A stretch of 64,000 nt of DNA from Flavobacteriaceae bacterium (GCA_030538275.1 JAUNUH010000003.1:155779-219778); one strand, 5' to 3'. Positions 44,519-53,886 are shown, counted from the first letter of the stretch. A program made the numbers and translations. The notes: generated from the sequence alone by a model not told the origin.

Positions 44519-44556
44519 AATCCCGGATTCATCAAGTGAATCCGGGATTTTTTTTT
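44519..44556 (+). terminator. Intrinsic terminator after htrA (bidirectional)
   Basis: AATCCCGGATTCA (44519-44531) pairs with TGAATCCGGGATT (44537-44549) and T runs follow. The converging helicase gene ends at 44568, and the minus strand side is also T-rich enough to serve it. Confidence 0.88.
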
Positions 44557-44567
44557 AAGTTTGAAAA

Positions 44568-46883
44568 TTAATTTTTACTTAATACTCGCAATTTGGCGAA
44601 TTTTAATAATAATTTCTTCTCACCGCTCGTCTCAAACACGATGACGGCTTTTTCATTGTCTGCATCACTGCCTTCTAACGAAACCACTTCACCTTTTCCA
44701 AATCTATCATGAATAACCGTATATCCAGGTTCTATCGTCTGAAAATCTGTATCACCACCTTTGATTTGTGCTTGTTTTAATGGCTTTAAAATTTGTGTAT
44801 TTTGCTCTAGCTTTTTCTTGATAACTTTTGATTTCATTGTATATTGTGGAATAGGTTTATCACTAAATAAATCTGCAGACAATCCACTGCTGTTCATAGG
44901 CATTAAGGGAGCTGGGTTTTGCCAATCTAGATACTTTTCATCCATTTCTTCCAAAAACCGACTCGGCTCTGAATCAACAATTTTCCCCCAACGCGATCTA
45001 CTCACAGAATAGGAAAGCCAAGCCTGTTTCTCTGCACGAGTCAATGCTACATAAAACAATCGACGTTCCTCTTCCAACTCTTGACGTGTGTTGAGGTTCA
45101 TCATAGATGGAAATAAATTTTCTTCTAATCCTGCAATAAAAACGATGGGAAATTCAAGTCCTTTGGCCAAATGAACCGTCATCAAGGCAACTTTGGGCTC
45201 GTCATCATCCTCCTTGTCTATATCGGTTGACAAAGCAACATCTTCCAAAAATCCGGAAAGTGAGGCATCCCCGTCTTCCAGTTGTTTTTGCTCCTCAACA
45301 TATCCTTGTAAACTGTTCAGCAATTCCTGCATATTTTCCAATCTCGAAATCCCTTCTGGCGTATCATCATCACGAAGTTCTTTGAGCAAACCCGATTGTT
45401 TGGCAACTTCTAAAGCTACTTCAAAAACATCCTGTGTCTTGAGTTGTACATTAAAGCTTTGAATCATGGTGATAAAGTCATGTAACTTATTCAATATCCC
45501 ACGGCTCAAGCCCGTATGTGGACCATGAAAGGCCAAGTTTTCCAAAACATCAAATAAAGTCATGCCTTTGGAATCTGCATACACGGTCAATTTTTGAAGG
45601 GTAGAATCACCAATTCCTCTTTTAGGAAAATTAATAATTCTCAACAGCGCTTCCTCATCGTTTTTATTTACCAAAATCCGTAAATATGCTATCAAATCCT
45701 TGATTTCCTTTCTTTGATAAAATGAGATTCCTCCATAAATACGATGCGGAATGTTTTTTTTGCGCAAAGCCTCTTCCAATGCTCTGGATTGCGCATTGGT
45801 ACGATATAAAATGGCAAATTCATCTTCACGCATCTGGTGATTCATTCTCAGTTCAAAGATTTTAGCAGCAATAAATCTAGCCTCATCTATATCTGTAAGT
45901 GCCCGATAAATTGGAATATGTATGCCTTTTTCATTAGAAGTCCATACATTTTTTTGAAGTTGATCACGATTTTTGGCAATTACATCGTTGGCGGCTCCAA
46001 CAATATTTTGAGTAGAGCGATAATTTTGTTCCAATGCAAAAGTTCTGGCATCTGGATAATCTTTCTTGAACCCAAGAATGTTTCGAATATTCGCACCGCG
46101 AAAGGCATAAATGGATTGTGCATCATCGCCCACAACACAAATATTTTCAAAACGTGATGCCAATGCTTTTACAATTAAATATTGTGAATGATTCGTATCC
46201 TGATATTCGTCAACCAAAATATACCTGAACCTATCTTGATATTTTGCCAAAACATCTGGAAATCTTGTCAATACCTCGTTGGTGCGCAACAATAAATCAT
46301 CAAAATCCATGGCACCAGACTTGAAACATTTATCTACATATGCCCGGTAAACATCACCAGTGCGCGGTTTCATGGCAGCTTCATCAGCTTCTATAAGTTC
46401 GGGATTGGCAAAATAAGCACGTACCGTAATCAAATTGTTTTTGAACTGTGAAATACGGTTCAACATCTGTTTTGGCTTATAAATATCTTTGTCCAAATTC
46501 ATTTCCGTAAGCACTTTTCTCATCACCGAAAGCGCATCCTGCTGGTCATATATGGTAAAATTTGACGGAAAACCCAATCGAGGAGCTTCAACCCTAAGCA
46601 GTCTGGCAAAAATGGAGTGAAATGTACCCATCCATAGATTTTTGGCTTCAGATTCGCCTACAACTTTTGCAATTCTTTCCTTCATTTCACGCGCCGCCTT
46701 GTTGGTAAATGTAAGCGCCAGAATATTAAATGCATCAACACCATTATGCATCAAATGTGCAATACGATAAGTGAGAACACGCGTTTTGCCCGATCCAGCA
46801 CCTGCTATTACCATGACTGGACCCTCTGTGGCTTCTACAGCTTGGCGTTGTGCTTCATTTAATTCTTCAAGATAATTTGACAT
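44568..46883 (-). CDS. UvrD/PcrA-type ATP-dependent DNA helicase
   Basis: 771 residues from the ATG at 46883. Superfamily 1 motifs: Q-motif LNEAQRQAVEA, Walker A VIAGAGSGKTRVL, Ia LTFTNKAAREMKERI, II ILVDEYQDTNHSQY, III VVGDDAQSIYAFRGA, IV FALEQNYRST, V LMTVHLAKGLEFPIVFIAG and VI EERRLFYVALTRAEK. 3'-5' helicase for nucleotide excision and mismatch repair. The C-terminal ~130 residues include a Tudor-like YTVIHDRFGKGEVVSLEG segment, as in PcrA, which binds RNA polymerase. A -7-like box TATCTTTA precedes the start. Confidence 0.95.
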   Translation of the reverse strand: MSNYLEELNEAQRQAVEATEGPVMVIAGAGSGKTRVLTYRIAHLMHNGVDAFNILALTFTNKAAREMKERIAKVVGESEAKNLWMGTFHSIFARLLRVEAPRLGFPSNFTIYDQQDALSVMRKVLTEMNLDKDIYKPKQMLNRISQFKNNLITVRAYFANPELIEADEAAMKPRTGDVYRAYVDKCFKSGAMDFDDLLLRTNEVLTRFPDVLAKYQDRFRYILVDEYQDTNHSQYLIVKALASRFENICVVGDDAQSIYAFRGANIRNILGFKKDYPDARTFALEQNYRSTQNIVGAANDVIAKNRDQLQKNVWTSNEKGIHIPIYRALTDIDEARFIAAKIFELRMNHQMREDEFAILYRTNAQSRALEEALRKKNIPHRIYGGISFYQRKEIKDLIAYLRILVNKNDEEALLRIINFPKRGIGDSTLQKLTVYADSKGMTLFDVLENLAFHGPHTGLSRGILNKLHDFITMIQSFNVQLKTQDVFEVALEVAKQSGLLKELRDDDTPEGISRLENMQELLNSLQGYVEEQKQLEDGDASLSGFLEDVALSTDIDKEDDDEPKVALMTVHLAKGLEFPIVFIAGLEENLFPSMMNLNTRQELEEERRLFYVALTRAEKQAWLSYSVSRSRWGKIVDSEPSRFLEEMDEKYLDWQNPAPLMPMNSSGLSADLFSDKPIPQYTMKSKVIKKKLEQNTQILKPLKQAQIKGGDTDFQTIEPGYTVIHDRFGKGEVVSLEGSDADNEKAVIVFETSGEKKLLLKFAKLRVLSKN

Positions 46884-47082
46884 GGGATAAAGATACAAAG
46901 GAATGTATAAATTAATGAATTATGTGTGAATAATACATTAAACTTATGCCTTTTATGTATTTCTTAAGATAAACTTTAAACTTTAACATATTTTTAATTG
47001 ATAATTTATCGTTTATAATATATTGAAATAAAGATGGTTGTGTATACGAATAAAAAAACTCATAAGTTTTAAATTTACATTA

Positions 47083-47206
47083 TTTGTTTAATAAATAAAA
47101 ACGTAACATATTTGTAAGGATTAAAAATAAATATTTTTTTTCATAGGTTTAGGTTGATTAGTTAGGGTTTACCTCTCCGAGATTTCTCGGAGGGGTTTTC
47201 TTTTTA
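47083..47206 (+). ncRNA. Possible small RNA or leader with own terminator
   Basis: The 373-nt gap between the helicase and the FKBP gene holds no ORF. It has TTTG at 47083-47086, a TATTTG -7-like box at 47109-47114, and then a strong hairpin CCTCTCCGAG/CTCGGAGGGG (47172-47195) followed by TTTTCTTTTT. This would end a transcript of about 85 nt beginning near 47120, before the FKBP gene, which has its own -7-like TAAAATTG at 47228-47235. The hairpin is certain; that it ends a small RNA is inference. No known RNA family is recognised. Confidence 0.4.
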
Positions 47207-47256
47207 TACAAGATGTTATAAAAAATAGTTGTAAAATTGCACAAAATTTATAATTC

Positions 47257-48174
47257 ATGAAAAAAGTAATTTTAGCTGTCGCCATAGGTTTGGCTGTAAT
47301 TTCTTGCAAAAAAGATGAAACTTCTACCGCCATCGGTTCAAATACACCCCTCGACCAAGGTGAAAAAGACGCATCTTATGCTTTTGGAATTTCGCTGGGA
47401 CAAGGCGCTGAAAGATATAATCAACAACCCGATCTGAAAGATTCACTCGATATAAATGAATTGAAAAGAGGTATTAATGACTTTTTGAATAATCCCAAAG
47501 AACTGGATTCTTATGCTTATGGATTGAGCTTGGGTAAACAAATTCAAGGCGCTCTCGATAACAAAGTAATTGCCGGAAGATTGGACAGAACCGAAATTGT
47601 AAACGGTATGATGGATTACCTTAACAAAAAAGATACACGTGTCAAGGTGGATTCTGTGCCTATGGTAATGGACAGATTTTTTCAAAATCAAATGACAAAA
47701 TCGGCAGAAAATAACAAAAAAGCCGGAATCGCTTACCTTAATAATATTAAAAAAGAAGACGGAATTCAAACTACTCCTAGCGGACTTACCTACAAGGTTG
47801 TACAAGCAGGATCTGGCGAAAAACCAGGTTTAGGCGATGTGGTTAAGGTAAAATATAAAGGTACTACCATCAACGGAGACGTTTTCGATAGTACAGAGAA
47901 AAACAACGGTGGCGAACCACTGGAATTCCCATTGAATCCAGGCGGTTTGATTGATGGATGGATAGAGGGAATGCAACTCATGCCAAAAGGTTCAAAATAT
48001 ACCTTTTATATCCCAGCTGAACTAGGATACGGCGACCGTGGAAATGCATCAATTGGACCAGGTGAAACCCTTATTTTTGATATCGAATTGGTTGATTTTG
48101 CCAAAAGCGAAACTCCTTCATTGAATCCAGGTGTTCCAGGCGTAAATATCGTCCCATCAATGCCAAACGAATAA
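47257..48174 (+). CDS. FKBP-type peptidyl-prolyl isomerase, lipoprotein
   Basis: 305 residues. Lipobox VISC (Cys17). Two FkpA/Mip-type N-terminal dimerisation regions (ASYAFGISLGQG and SYAYGLSLGKQI, the same pattern twice), then an FKBP domain (about 175-285) with DVVKVKYKGTTINGDVFDST, PLNPGGLIDGWIEGMQLMPKGSKYTFYIPAELGYGDRG and LIFDIELVD. It speeds proline isomerisation in envelope proteins. The C-terminal tail is Pro/Gly-rich (NPGVPGVNIVPSMPNE). Confidence 0.93.
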   Translation: MKKVILAVAIGLAVISCKKDETSTAIGSNTPLDQGEKDASYAFGISLGQGAERYNQQPDLKDSLDINELKRGINDFLNNPKELDSYAYGLSLGKQIQGALDNKVIAGRLDRTEIVNGMMDYLNKKDTRVKVDSVPMVMDRFFQNQMTKSAENNKKAGIAYLNNIKKEDGIQTTPSGLTYKVVQAGSGEKPGLGDVVKVKYKGTTINGDVFDSTEKNNGGEPLEFPLNPGGLIDGWIEGMQLMPKGSKYTFYIPAELGYGDRGNASIGPGETLIFDIELVDFAKSETPSLNPGVPGVNIVPSMPNE

Positions 48175-48195
48175 TTTGAAAATTATTAAAAATTC

Positions 48196-48230
48196 AAAAC
48201 CCTGCATCTCAATGATTTGCAGGGTTTTTT
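48196..48230 (+). terminator. Intrinsic terminator after the FKBP gene
   Basis: AAAACCCTGCA (48196-48206) pairs with TGCAGGGTTTT (48218-48228), then T. The convergent operon ending at 48250 may also use it. Confidence 0.85.
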
Positions 48231-48249
48231 GATAAAAAGAGGACTATTT

Positions 48250-49272
48250 TTAATTGAAATCCCAGCGTACGCCCAACGATAACAGGTTCTCATCCACGGG
48301 ATTGTTTTCAAACATGGGCTGTAGGTCATATTTAGCATACAAACTAAATTGTTTGTACCCCAAATATCCACTCAATCCATAATTGAAATTGTTGACGTTG
48401 TAATTGTCTTTTATCTCTGCCACCACTTTGCGGACGCCTTCGTGATATTTAAATTTATTTTTTGAATTCATTAAAACACCGGTAAATCCTCCAAATCCCA
48501 AACGAAAACCTTCATGCGAGCGGAATATCTTTTCTCCCGAATCATTGCGTTTCATTGGCGAAAAATCCAACTCAAAATGAAGCGCAAAATTTGCATACAA
48601 ATTGCGAAAACGGTTTCTCTTGAAATCAATATCACTCGGCAACAACACCGTCTGATCCTCCAATGGCGTAAAAATCAAATTATCTTCTGGACTCAACGAA
48701 TTCCACACCAAAGACGGACCGTATTTGACATGAAAAAGATTGCTTTCGCGTGATAATCGCGTGTTCCAAGTCACACCCAATTCTACAAATTTAGACTGCC
48801 ATCCTTTCATGTGATCTCCCAATCCACCTTCATCTCCTTGCAGCATATTCAGCCCGATGCCAAACACCAATTGTGATGTGGTGCGTTTTTCGCTCACATT
48901 CTTATTTTTCTTGATTTTGATTACAATTGAATCGCCATCCACAGTGTCATTTTCTGTAGAATAAATTTGATTTTCAACTCGATTTGCAATCAACAAATCC
49001 AATTTTTCTTTCTCTGCATTTACTTGATTTTCAATTCGTTCAGCATGATAATCAGCAATTCTATTTTTCTCTTCGTTGGCTTTTTGATGGTTGATTTCAC
49101 CTTTTTCAAGCTGAGCATCAATTTTTTCTACCGCCTTTTTCAATGCCAAACGTTCGGCCTGTGTAATAGAATCAATGCGTTCTGCAATGGCTTTGGTTTG
49201 CGTTTCAAAACTTTGCGCTTGCATGATTAGAGTTGCCAAAAGCACCAGTAATAATGTACTAATTGTTTTCAT
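48250..49272 (-). CDS. Outer-membrane protein with coiled-coil N-terminal part
   Basis: 340 residues. Signal peptide MKTISTLLLVLLATLIMQAQ, then a charged coiled coil (about 22-105: KAIAERIDSITQAERLALKKAVEKID...), then a beta-barrel-like part from about 130 with alternating aromatic strands ending in LLSLGVRWDFN, whose terminal Phe-Asn is typical of outer-membrane barrels. It is the third gene after an ECF sigma factor and a membrane anti-sigma-like protein (80-nt gap), a layout common for envelope-stress units. Function not known. Confidence 0.78.
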   Translation of the reverse strand: MKTISTLLLVLLATLIMQAQSFETQTKAIAERIDSITQAERLALKKAVEKIDAQLEKGEINHQKANEEKNRIADYHAERIENQVNAEKEKLDLLIANRVENQIYSTENDTVDGDSIVIKIKKNKNVSEKRTTSQLVFGIGLNMLQGDEGGLGDHMKGWQSKFVELGVTWNTRLSRESNLFHVKYGPSLVWNSLSPEDNLIFTPLEDQTVLLPSDIDFKRNRFRNLYANFALHFELDFSPMKRNDSGEKIFRSHEGFRLGFGGFTGVLMNSKNKFKYHEGVRKVVAEIKDNYNVNNFNYGLSGYLGYKQFSLYAKYDLQPMFENNPVDENLLSLGVRWDFN

Positions 49273-49351
49273 AATGATGTATTTTTATTAAATTTATTCC
49301 GTTTTTTTCCTGCCCACAGTTTGCAGGTAATGTATATGTATGTCTTCAGAT

Positions 49352-50050
49352 TTATTTTTGTTCGTTCCGTTCAGATAACACCATCTGAACGCTTTTCAGC
49401 TTGTCGGTAAGTCTTTCCAGCAGATCTGGTTTGCGTTTTTCATAGATTTCATCTTCAACCGTGTTCAGCAATTTTTCACTATTCACAGCAATTTTTGAAT
49501 CCTGCTGCAATCGTTTTTTACGAAGTGAATTCACTAGCATTTCATCAGAACTCAAGCTTTCCGCTATTGGTGTTTTTTCCGTTTCCAGCACTGTAACTTC
49601 CATTTCCGGTTTCGGCACTTGTTCATGAACGATTAAGGAAGTTTCGCTAATGTTTTCAGAAACAGGACTCAATTTTTCCGTATTTTTTTTCGTATTCGAA
49701 TGAACAAATCTTTCTATTTGTGATTCCGATTTTTCTTGATTTTCATCAAGTAAAATAGTTGAATTTTCTGTTTTATTTGGAATGAGATTTCCCTCATTTT
49801 GCGGTTCAGAATCCGTTTGTGCTGGAATTTTTGTAAGTGTTGGTTGAGTTGGATTTTGATTAAACACAAAGAATGCTATCCCAAAAAGTAATAGGAATGT
49901 GGCGGCAATGGCCCAAGGTAGAAAATTTCTGCTTTTCTTCTCCGGAATTTCGGCATCCAAAAGCCCTTCCAGCCTTGCCCATGCGTTTTCTGAAGGCTGA
50001 ATTTCCCTTTCTTCCAATTTGTTTTTTAGCGGTAAATGACGATTAGACAT
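49352..50050 (-). CDS. Anti-sigma factor-like membrane protein
   Basis: 232 residues: cytosolic N-terminus (about 1-43), with NAWARLEGLLDAE, one membrane helix (about 44-64, FLPWAIAATFLLLFGIAFFVF), and a long Ser/Glu/Gln-rich periplasmic tail without a clear fold. The start overlaps the sigma factor gene by 8 nt. This fits a transmembrane anti-sigma regulator of the adjacent ECF sigma factor, although the classical zinc-finger anti-sigma domain is not visible. Confidence 0.7.
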   Translation of the reverse strand: MSNRHLPLKNKLEEREIQPSENAWARLEGLLDAEIPEKKSRNFLPWAIAATFLLLFGIAFFVFNQNPTQPTLTKIPAQTDSEPQNEGNLIPNKTENSTILLDENQEKSESQIERFVHSNTKKNTEKLSPVSENISETSLIVHEQVPKPEMEVTVLETEKTPIAESLSSDEMLVNSLRKKRLQQDSKIAVNSEKLLNTVEDEIYEKRKPDLLERLTDKLKSVQMVLSERNEQK

Positions 50051-50600
50051 GATAGTGTTTTTGCTGATTTAATCTTTCTTGCAAACATTTGCGGGCATAT
50101 GCCAATTGTGACTTGCTCGTGCCTGTCGAAATTTGCAATTCCTGTGCTATTTCACTGTGTTTCAATCCTTCCAGCACATAGAGGTTGAATACAATCCGGC
50201 ATCCGTCCGGCAAAGCGTCAATCATTTCTTGAATTTCACGAACTTCCATATCTTGTTGAAAATCATCACTTAACGCATCATGCGTTTCATTCCATTCCGC
50301 AAATTGGAGTTTATGCGTTTTCGACCGCAAAAAATCAATGCATTCATGGCTCATGATACTTTTCAACCAGGTATAAAAACTGCTTTTACCGTCGAATGAA
50401 TCAATTTTGTTGAAAGCTTTGAAAAATCCTTTCAACATTACATCTTCTGCAAAATGCACATCATGAATGTAATACCGGCATGTGCTCAACATTTTTGGAG
50501 AATATTTTTCAAAAAGTTGCTTTTGCGCCAATCGATTTTGAACTTTTGCCTGTTCAATCAATTGATTTTCTTGGGTCGATATGGAAACAATTTTTGCCAA
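50043..50600 (-). CDS. ECF-type RNA polymerase sigma factor
   Basis: 185 residues from a TTG at 50600; no ATG exists before region 2. Region 2 (about 25-95): AQKQLFEKYSPKMLSTCRYYIHDVHFAEDVMLKGFFKAF and SSFYTWLKSIMSHECIDFLR. Region 4 (about 125-178): LPDGCRIVFNLYVLEGLKHSEIAQELQISTGTSKSQLAYARKCL, split here only by reading. Regions 3 and 1 are absent, as in ECF factors. Controls unknown promoters; the operon with an anti-sigma-like gene and an outer-membrane gene suggests an envelope signal. Confidence 0.9.
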   Translation of the reverse strand: MAKIVSISTQENQLIEQAKVQNRLAQKQLFEKYSPKMLSTCRYYIHDVHFAEDVMLKGFFKAFNKIDSFDGKSSFYTWLKSIMSHECIDFLRSKTHKLQFAEWNETHDALSDDFQQDMEVREIQEMIDALPDGCRIVFNLYVLEGLKHSEIAQELQISTGTSKSQLAYARKCLQERLNQQKHYHV

Positions 50601-50744
50601 TGTGCTTTGCCTTTCTACTTCTATAGACGAAATCTTGGAAAAAAGGGTTGGAATGCATGAAATTTATTTTCAAAAAAAATACATTTTTTGATAAAAATCA
50701 ATCGAAACCATCAGAAAATCAGCTTACAAGAAAATAATTAAAAA

Positions 50745-52031
50745 TTAAATTGAATTCCCATGTAGTGCCACAAATACCAGAATTCCAGCAATAAATCCGG
50801 CAATGGCCAAAGGTGTAATTTTTTTCAAATACCATAAAAAGCTGATTTTTTCCTTTTCCATAATGGCGATTCCTGCCGCCGAACCTATTACCAGCATGCT
50901 CCCGCCTGTGCCTGCACACAAAGCCACAAAATTCCAAAAATGATGGTCCATCGGAAACTGTTCCAGAGTAAACATCCCTTGCGTTGCAGCGACCAAACTT
51001 CCATTGTCCACCAATGACGAAAGTACGCCAATCGCAATCGACATCAATAAAGGCGAATTGAGTTTAGCTTCTAGAAATCGAGCAAAATTGGCCAAAATAT
51101 GTGCCTCCTGAAGCGCAAAAACCATTAATAATATTCCCATTAAATATAGAATCGAACTCACATCTACCTTGGAAAGCGCCGATGCTACCGAATAATGCTG
51201 TTTTTCCTGCTCTGATTTATTGCGATGGTAATAAATCGATACCAACGCCACAAACGCCAACGAAATCAAAACCCCGATAAAAGGTGGCAATCCTGTAAGT
51301 GTTTTAATTACCGGAACCATCAGTAAACCAAAAACGCCAGCTATAAAAACACTCAAACTGCCACGCATCTTTTCCTCCTGAATCGCTGCTGCCATCGAAA
51401 CTTGGGCGCGCAAAACAGCAAATCCACGAAGCCGAAAACTCGCAATCAACATCGGAACCAACAACACAAAAATCGACGGAATAAAGATATTCATCGCAAT
51501 TCCAGAAGCACTCACTTGCCCGCCAATCCACAACAAAGTCGTCGTCACATCACCAATCGGACTGAACGCACCCCCAGCATTGGCAGCAATCACCACAATT
51601 CCCGCCAGCATCATGCGAATTTCGCTCTTAGGCATCATTTTTCGCAAAAGCGTCACCATGATAATCGTTGTGGCTAAATTGTCTAAAAGTGATGACATAA
51701 AGAAAGTTACGAAGCCAACGATCCATAGAAGCTTCAAGACAGAATTCGTGCGAATCCGATGCGTTATCACCGAAAAACCTTTGTGCAAATCAATTAATTC
51801 AACAATTGTCATTGCACCCAATAGGAAAATCAGCAAACCTGCGATTTCAGAAAAAAATTCCATCAGGCGTTCCGTAGTCGCATTTCCCGTATTTCCTTGA
51901 AATACAGCAAGTATCACCCAGCAAATAGCTCCTGTGAGCAGGGCCGTAATCGTTTTGTTCACCTTGATCGGAGCCTCAAAAATCACCGCAAGATAGCCCA
52001 ATACCGCCGCGAGTAAAAGCACCATCACCAT
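50745..52031 (-). CDS. nhaD: Na+/H+ antiporter NhaD
   Basis: 428 residues, close to the usual NhaD length, with about 12 membrane segments of the ion-transporter (IT) superfamily. Marks: SSLLDNLATTIIMVTLLRKM, GIVVIAANAGGAFSPIGDVTTTLLWI and VSSLVDNGSLVAATQGMF with ALCAGTGGSMLVIGSAAGIAIM, the two DN/SG motif regions. It exports Na+ (or Li+) in exchange for protons at alkaline pH, which fits with a sodium-pumping NADH dehydrogenase encoded further on. Between it and the tryptophanase gene lies repeat C. Confidence 0.92.
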   Translation of the reverse strand: MVMVLLLAAVLGYLAVIFEAPIKVNKTITALLTGAICWVILAVFQGNTGNATTERLMEFFSEIAGLLIFLLGAMTIVELIDLHKGFSVITHRIRTNSVLKLLWIVGFVTFFMSSLLDNLATTIIMVTLLRKMMPKSEIRMMLAGIVVIAANAGGAFSPIGDVTTTLLWIGGQVSASGIAMNIFIPSIFVLLVPMLIASFRLRGFAVLRAQVSMAAAIQEEKMRGSLSVFIAGVFGLLMVPVIKTLTGLPPFIGVLISLAFVALVSIYYHRNKSEQEKQHYSVASALSKVDVSSILYLMGILLMVFALQEAHILANFARFLEAKLNSPLLMSIAIGVLSSLVDNGSLVAATQGMFTLEQFPMDHHFWNFVALCAGTGGSMLVIGSAAGIAIMEKEKISFLWYLKKITPLAIAGFIAGILVFVALHGNSI

Positions 52032-52089
52032 GTTACTAAATTTTTAACAAATGTAATGCGAATTGTGATGATACAAATTATTTTTTTTT

Positions 52090-52238
52090 GGCAGCTTTTT
52101 CCGGCTTTACACTATATCCGCTGGGCTGTATGCTTAGAAAAAATCGGCCTGCAGGGAGCTTCTTGGGTCGCTCCTGCAGGCCGTTTTTTCTTAGCGCATA
52201 CAACCCATCGGATGCCGTTTCAATCCGGGCTGGAAACA
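52090..52238 (+). repeat. Structured intergenic repeat, copy C
   Basis: After nine T comes GGCAGCTTTTTCCGG, then CTTTACACTATA, outer stems CCG/CGG, TGGG/CCCA and TGTATGC/GCATACA, an A/T stem, the inner stem CGGCCTGCAGGGAGC pairing with GCTCCTGCAGGCCG, a 10-nt loop, and GATGCCGTTTCAATC with a GC-rich tail. The inner stem shares only its tip with copies A and B, yet pairs just as well. It lies between the 5' end of nhaD and the 3' end of tnaA, on the strand opposite to both. Confidence 0.88.
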
Positions 52239-52282
52239 CGCAGTCTAGAATTTAAATTTTAAACTTTTGAATTCTTCAATCC

Positions 52283-53659
52283 TTAAACCTTCTTCAATTT
52301 CACCGTAAAATGCCGCATAATGGGCGCTTCCCAGGTGATTTCGTAGCCAGACGTAATTTCTTTGCGGCGATCATAAACATTTTTCAACGCCGATGCTATA
52401 AAATCCATGTGATTATTGGTGTAGGTTCTGCGCGGAATCGCCAAACGAAGCAATTCTAGCCGCGGATAACGATTTTCACGTGATTCTGGATCGCGGTCAG
52501 CCAACAATGTCCCGATTTCTACCCCACGAATTCCTGCTTCTTTATACAATTCTATCGCCAATGTTTGAGCGATATATTCTTCTTTTGCCACATTGGGAAG
52601 AAAAGTTTTGGCATCCACAAAAACAGCATGACCGCCAATCGGTTTCTGCACCGGAATGCCCATTTCTATTAATTTATTCCCCAAATATTCCACCTGGCCA
52701 ACGCGACTTTCCAGATAACTTTCTTCAGAAGATTCTTGCAATCCTTGTGATAAGGCTGCCATATCGCGTCCTGCCATTCCGCCATACGAAACAAATCCTT
52801 CATAAATAATGGTAAAATTACTCGCCACCTGAAAAACTTCTTCCTTATTCAAAGCAATAAATCCACCGATATTCACCAATCCATCTTTTTTAGAAGACAT
52901 CGTCATTCCATCGCCGTAAGAAAACATTTCTTTTATAATTTCACGAACCGATTTGTCTTTTTGACTTTCTTCACGTTGCTTGATAAACCAAGCATTTTCG
53001 GCATATCTGGCAGCATCAAAATACACGGGAATTCCATATTTTTCAGACAACTCACGAACGGCTTTTATATTTTCCATCGAAACAGGTTGTCCGCCAGAAG
53101 TATTACAGGTAACCGTAATCAAACAAAATGGAATTTGCTCTTTCGGGTGTTTTTGATAAACATTTTCCAGTTTTTCCAAGTCGATATTTCCTTTGAAAGG
53201 ATGCATGTTTTCAATATCAAAAGCTTCGTCAATGGTGCAGTCCACGGCATGCGCTTTTCTGAATTCAATATGACCTTTGGTGGTGTCAAAATGTGCATTT
53301 CCAGGAATGATCATCCCTTCTTTTACCAAAACCGAAAAAAGTACATTTTCGGCAGCTCTACCTTGATGCGTTGGCAAAAAATACTTAAATCCTGTAAGCT
53401 CTTGAACGGTATTTTTCAGTTTTTCAAAAGAAGCTGAACCCGCATAACTTTCGTCTCCAGTCATGATTTCAGACCACTGTTTATCGCTCATTGCGCCCGT
53501 TCCGCTGTCGGTGAGCAGGTCGATAAAAACTTTTCGGCTTTCTAGATTAAATAAATTGTAATCGGCTTCGGCAATCCATTTTTCGCGTTCTTCACGGGTT
53601 GATTTGTAAATATTTTCAACCATTTTAATTTTAAAAGGCTCTGCCCAGGGTAATTCCAT
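52283..53659 (-). CDS. tnaA: Tryptophanase (tryptophan indole-lyase)
   Basis: 458 residues. PLP lysine in MTMSSKKDGLVNIGG; THQGRAAENVLF, FDTTKGHIEF, NTSGGQPVS and YFDAARYAENAWFIKQRE are shared by tryptophanase and tyrosine phenol-lyase. The C-terminal GVEIGTLLADRDPESRE matches tryptophanase (VEIG) and lacks the Arg that tyrosine phenol-lyase uses for its substrate ring (Arg381 in Citrobacter), so I call tnaA. It makes indole, pyruvate and ammonia from tryptophan. No tnaB permease or TnaC leader is visible next to it; the upstream 230 nt are AT-rich with a -7-like TAAATTTA. Confidence 0.9.
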   Translation of the reverse strand: MELPWAEPFKIKMVENIYKSTREEREKWIAEADYNLFNLESRKVFIDLLTDSGTGAMSDKQWSEIMTGDESYAGSASFEKLKNTVQELTGFKYFLPTHQGRAAENVLFSVLVKEGMIIPGNAHFDTTKGHIEFRKAHAVDCTIDEAFDIENMHPFKGNIDLEKLENVYQKHPKEQIPFCLITVTCNTSGGQPVSMENIKAVRELSEKYGIPVYFDAARYAENAWFIKQREESQKDKSVREIIKEMFSYGDGMTMSSKKDGLVNIGGFIALNKEEVFQVASNFTIIYEGFVSYGGMAGRDMAALSQGLQESSEESYLESRVGQVEYLGNKLIEMGIPVQKPIGGHAVFVDAKTFLPNVAKEEYIAQTLAIELYKEAGIRGVEIGTLLADRDPESRENRYPRLELLRLAIPRRTYTNNHMDFIASALKNVYDRRKEITSGYEITWEAPIMRHFTVKLKKV

Positions 53660-53862
53660 AAAATTGAATTTTTCAAAAATAAAAGTCTATAAATTTACGT
53701 CAATAAAATGAAAAAAACCTTCACCAATGCCCAAATTCTGTCGTTTTTAAAGGTTTTTCCTTTATTTTCAATCATTTAGAATTAATTATTTCATCTGAAA
53801 ATAAGCTGGATTGGAATTTAATAAATCATTGAAATTCATTTAATTAAAAAAAAACCGGGAAT

Positions 53863-53886
53863 AAAAAAACCACCTTTCGGTGGCTT
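53863..53886 (-). terminator. Intrinsic terminator of pruA
   Basis: On the minus strand AAGCCACC, loop GAAA, GGTGGTTT with T tract; one G-T pair. It ends just after the pruA stop. Confidence 0.75.

Noticed and set aside
52283..53659. Tyrosine phenol-lyase as alternative for the tryptophanase gene
   Set aside because: The ring-recognising Arg of that enzyme is missing and the C-terminal VEIG..RDP pattern is that of tryptophanase.
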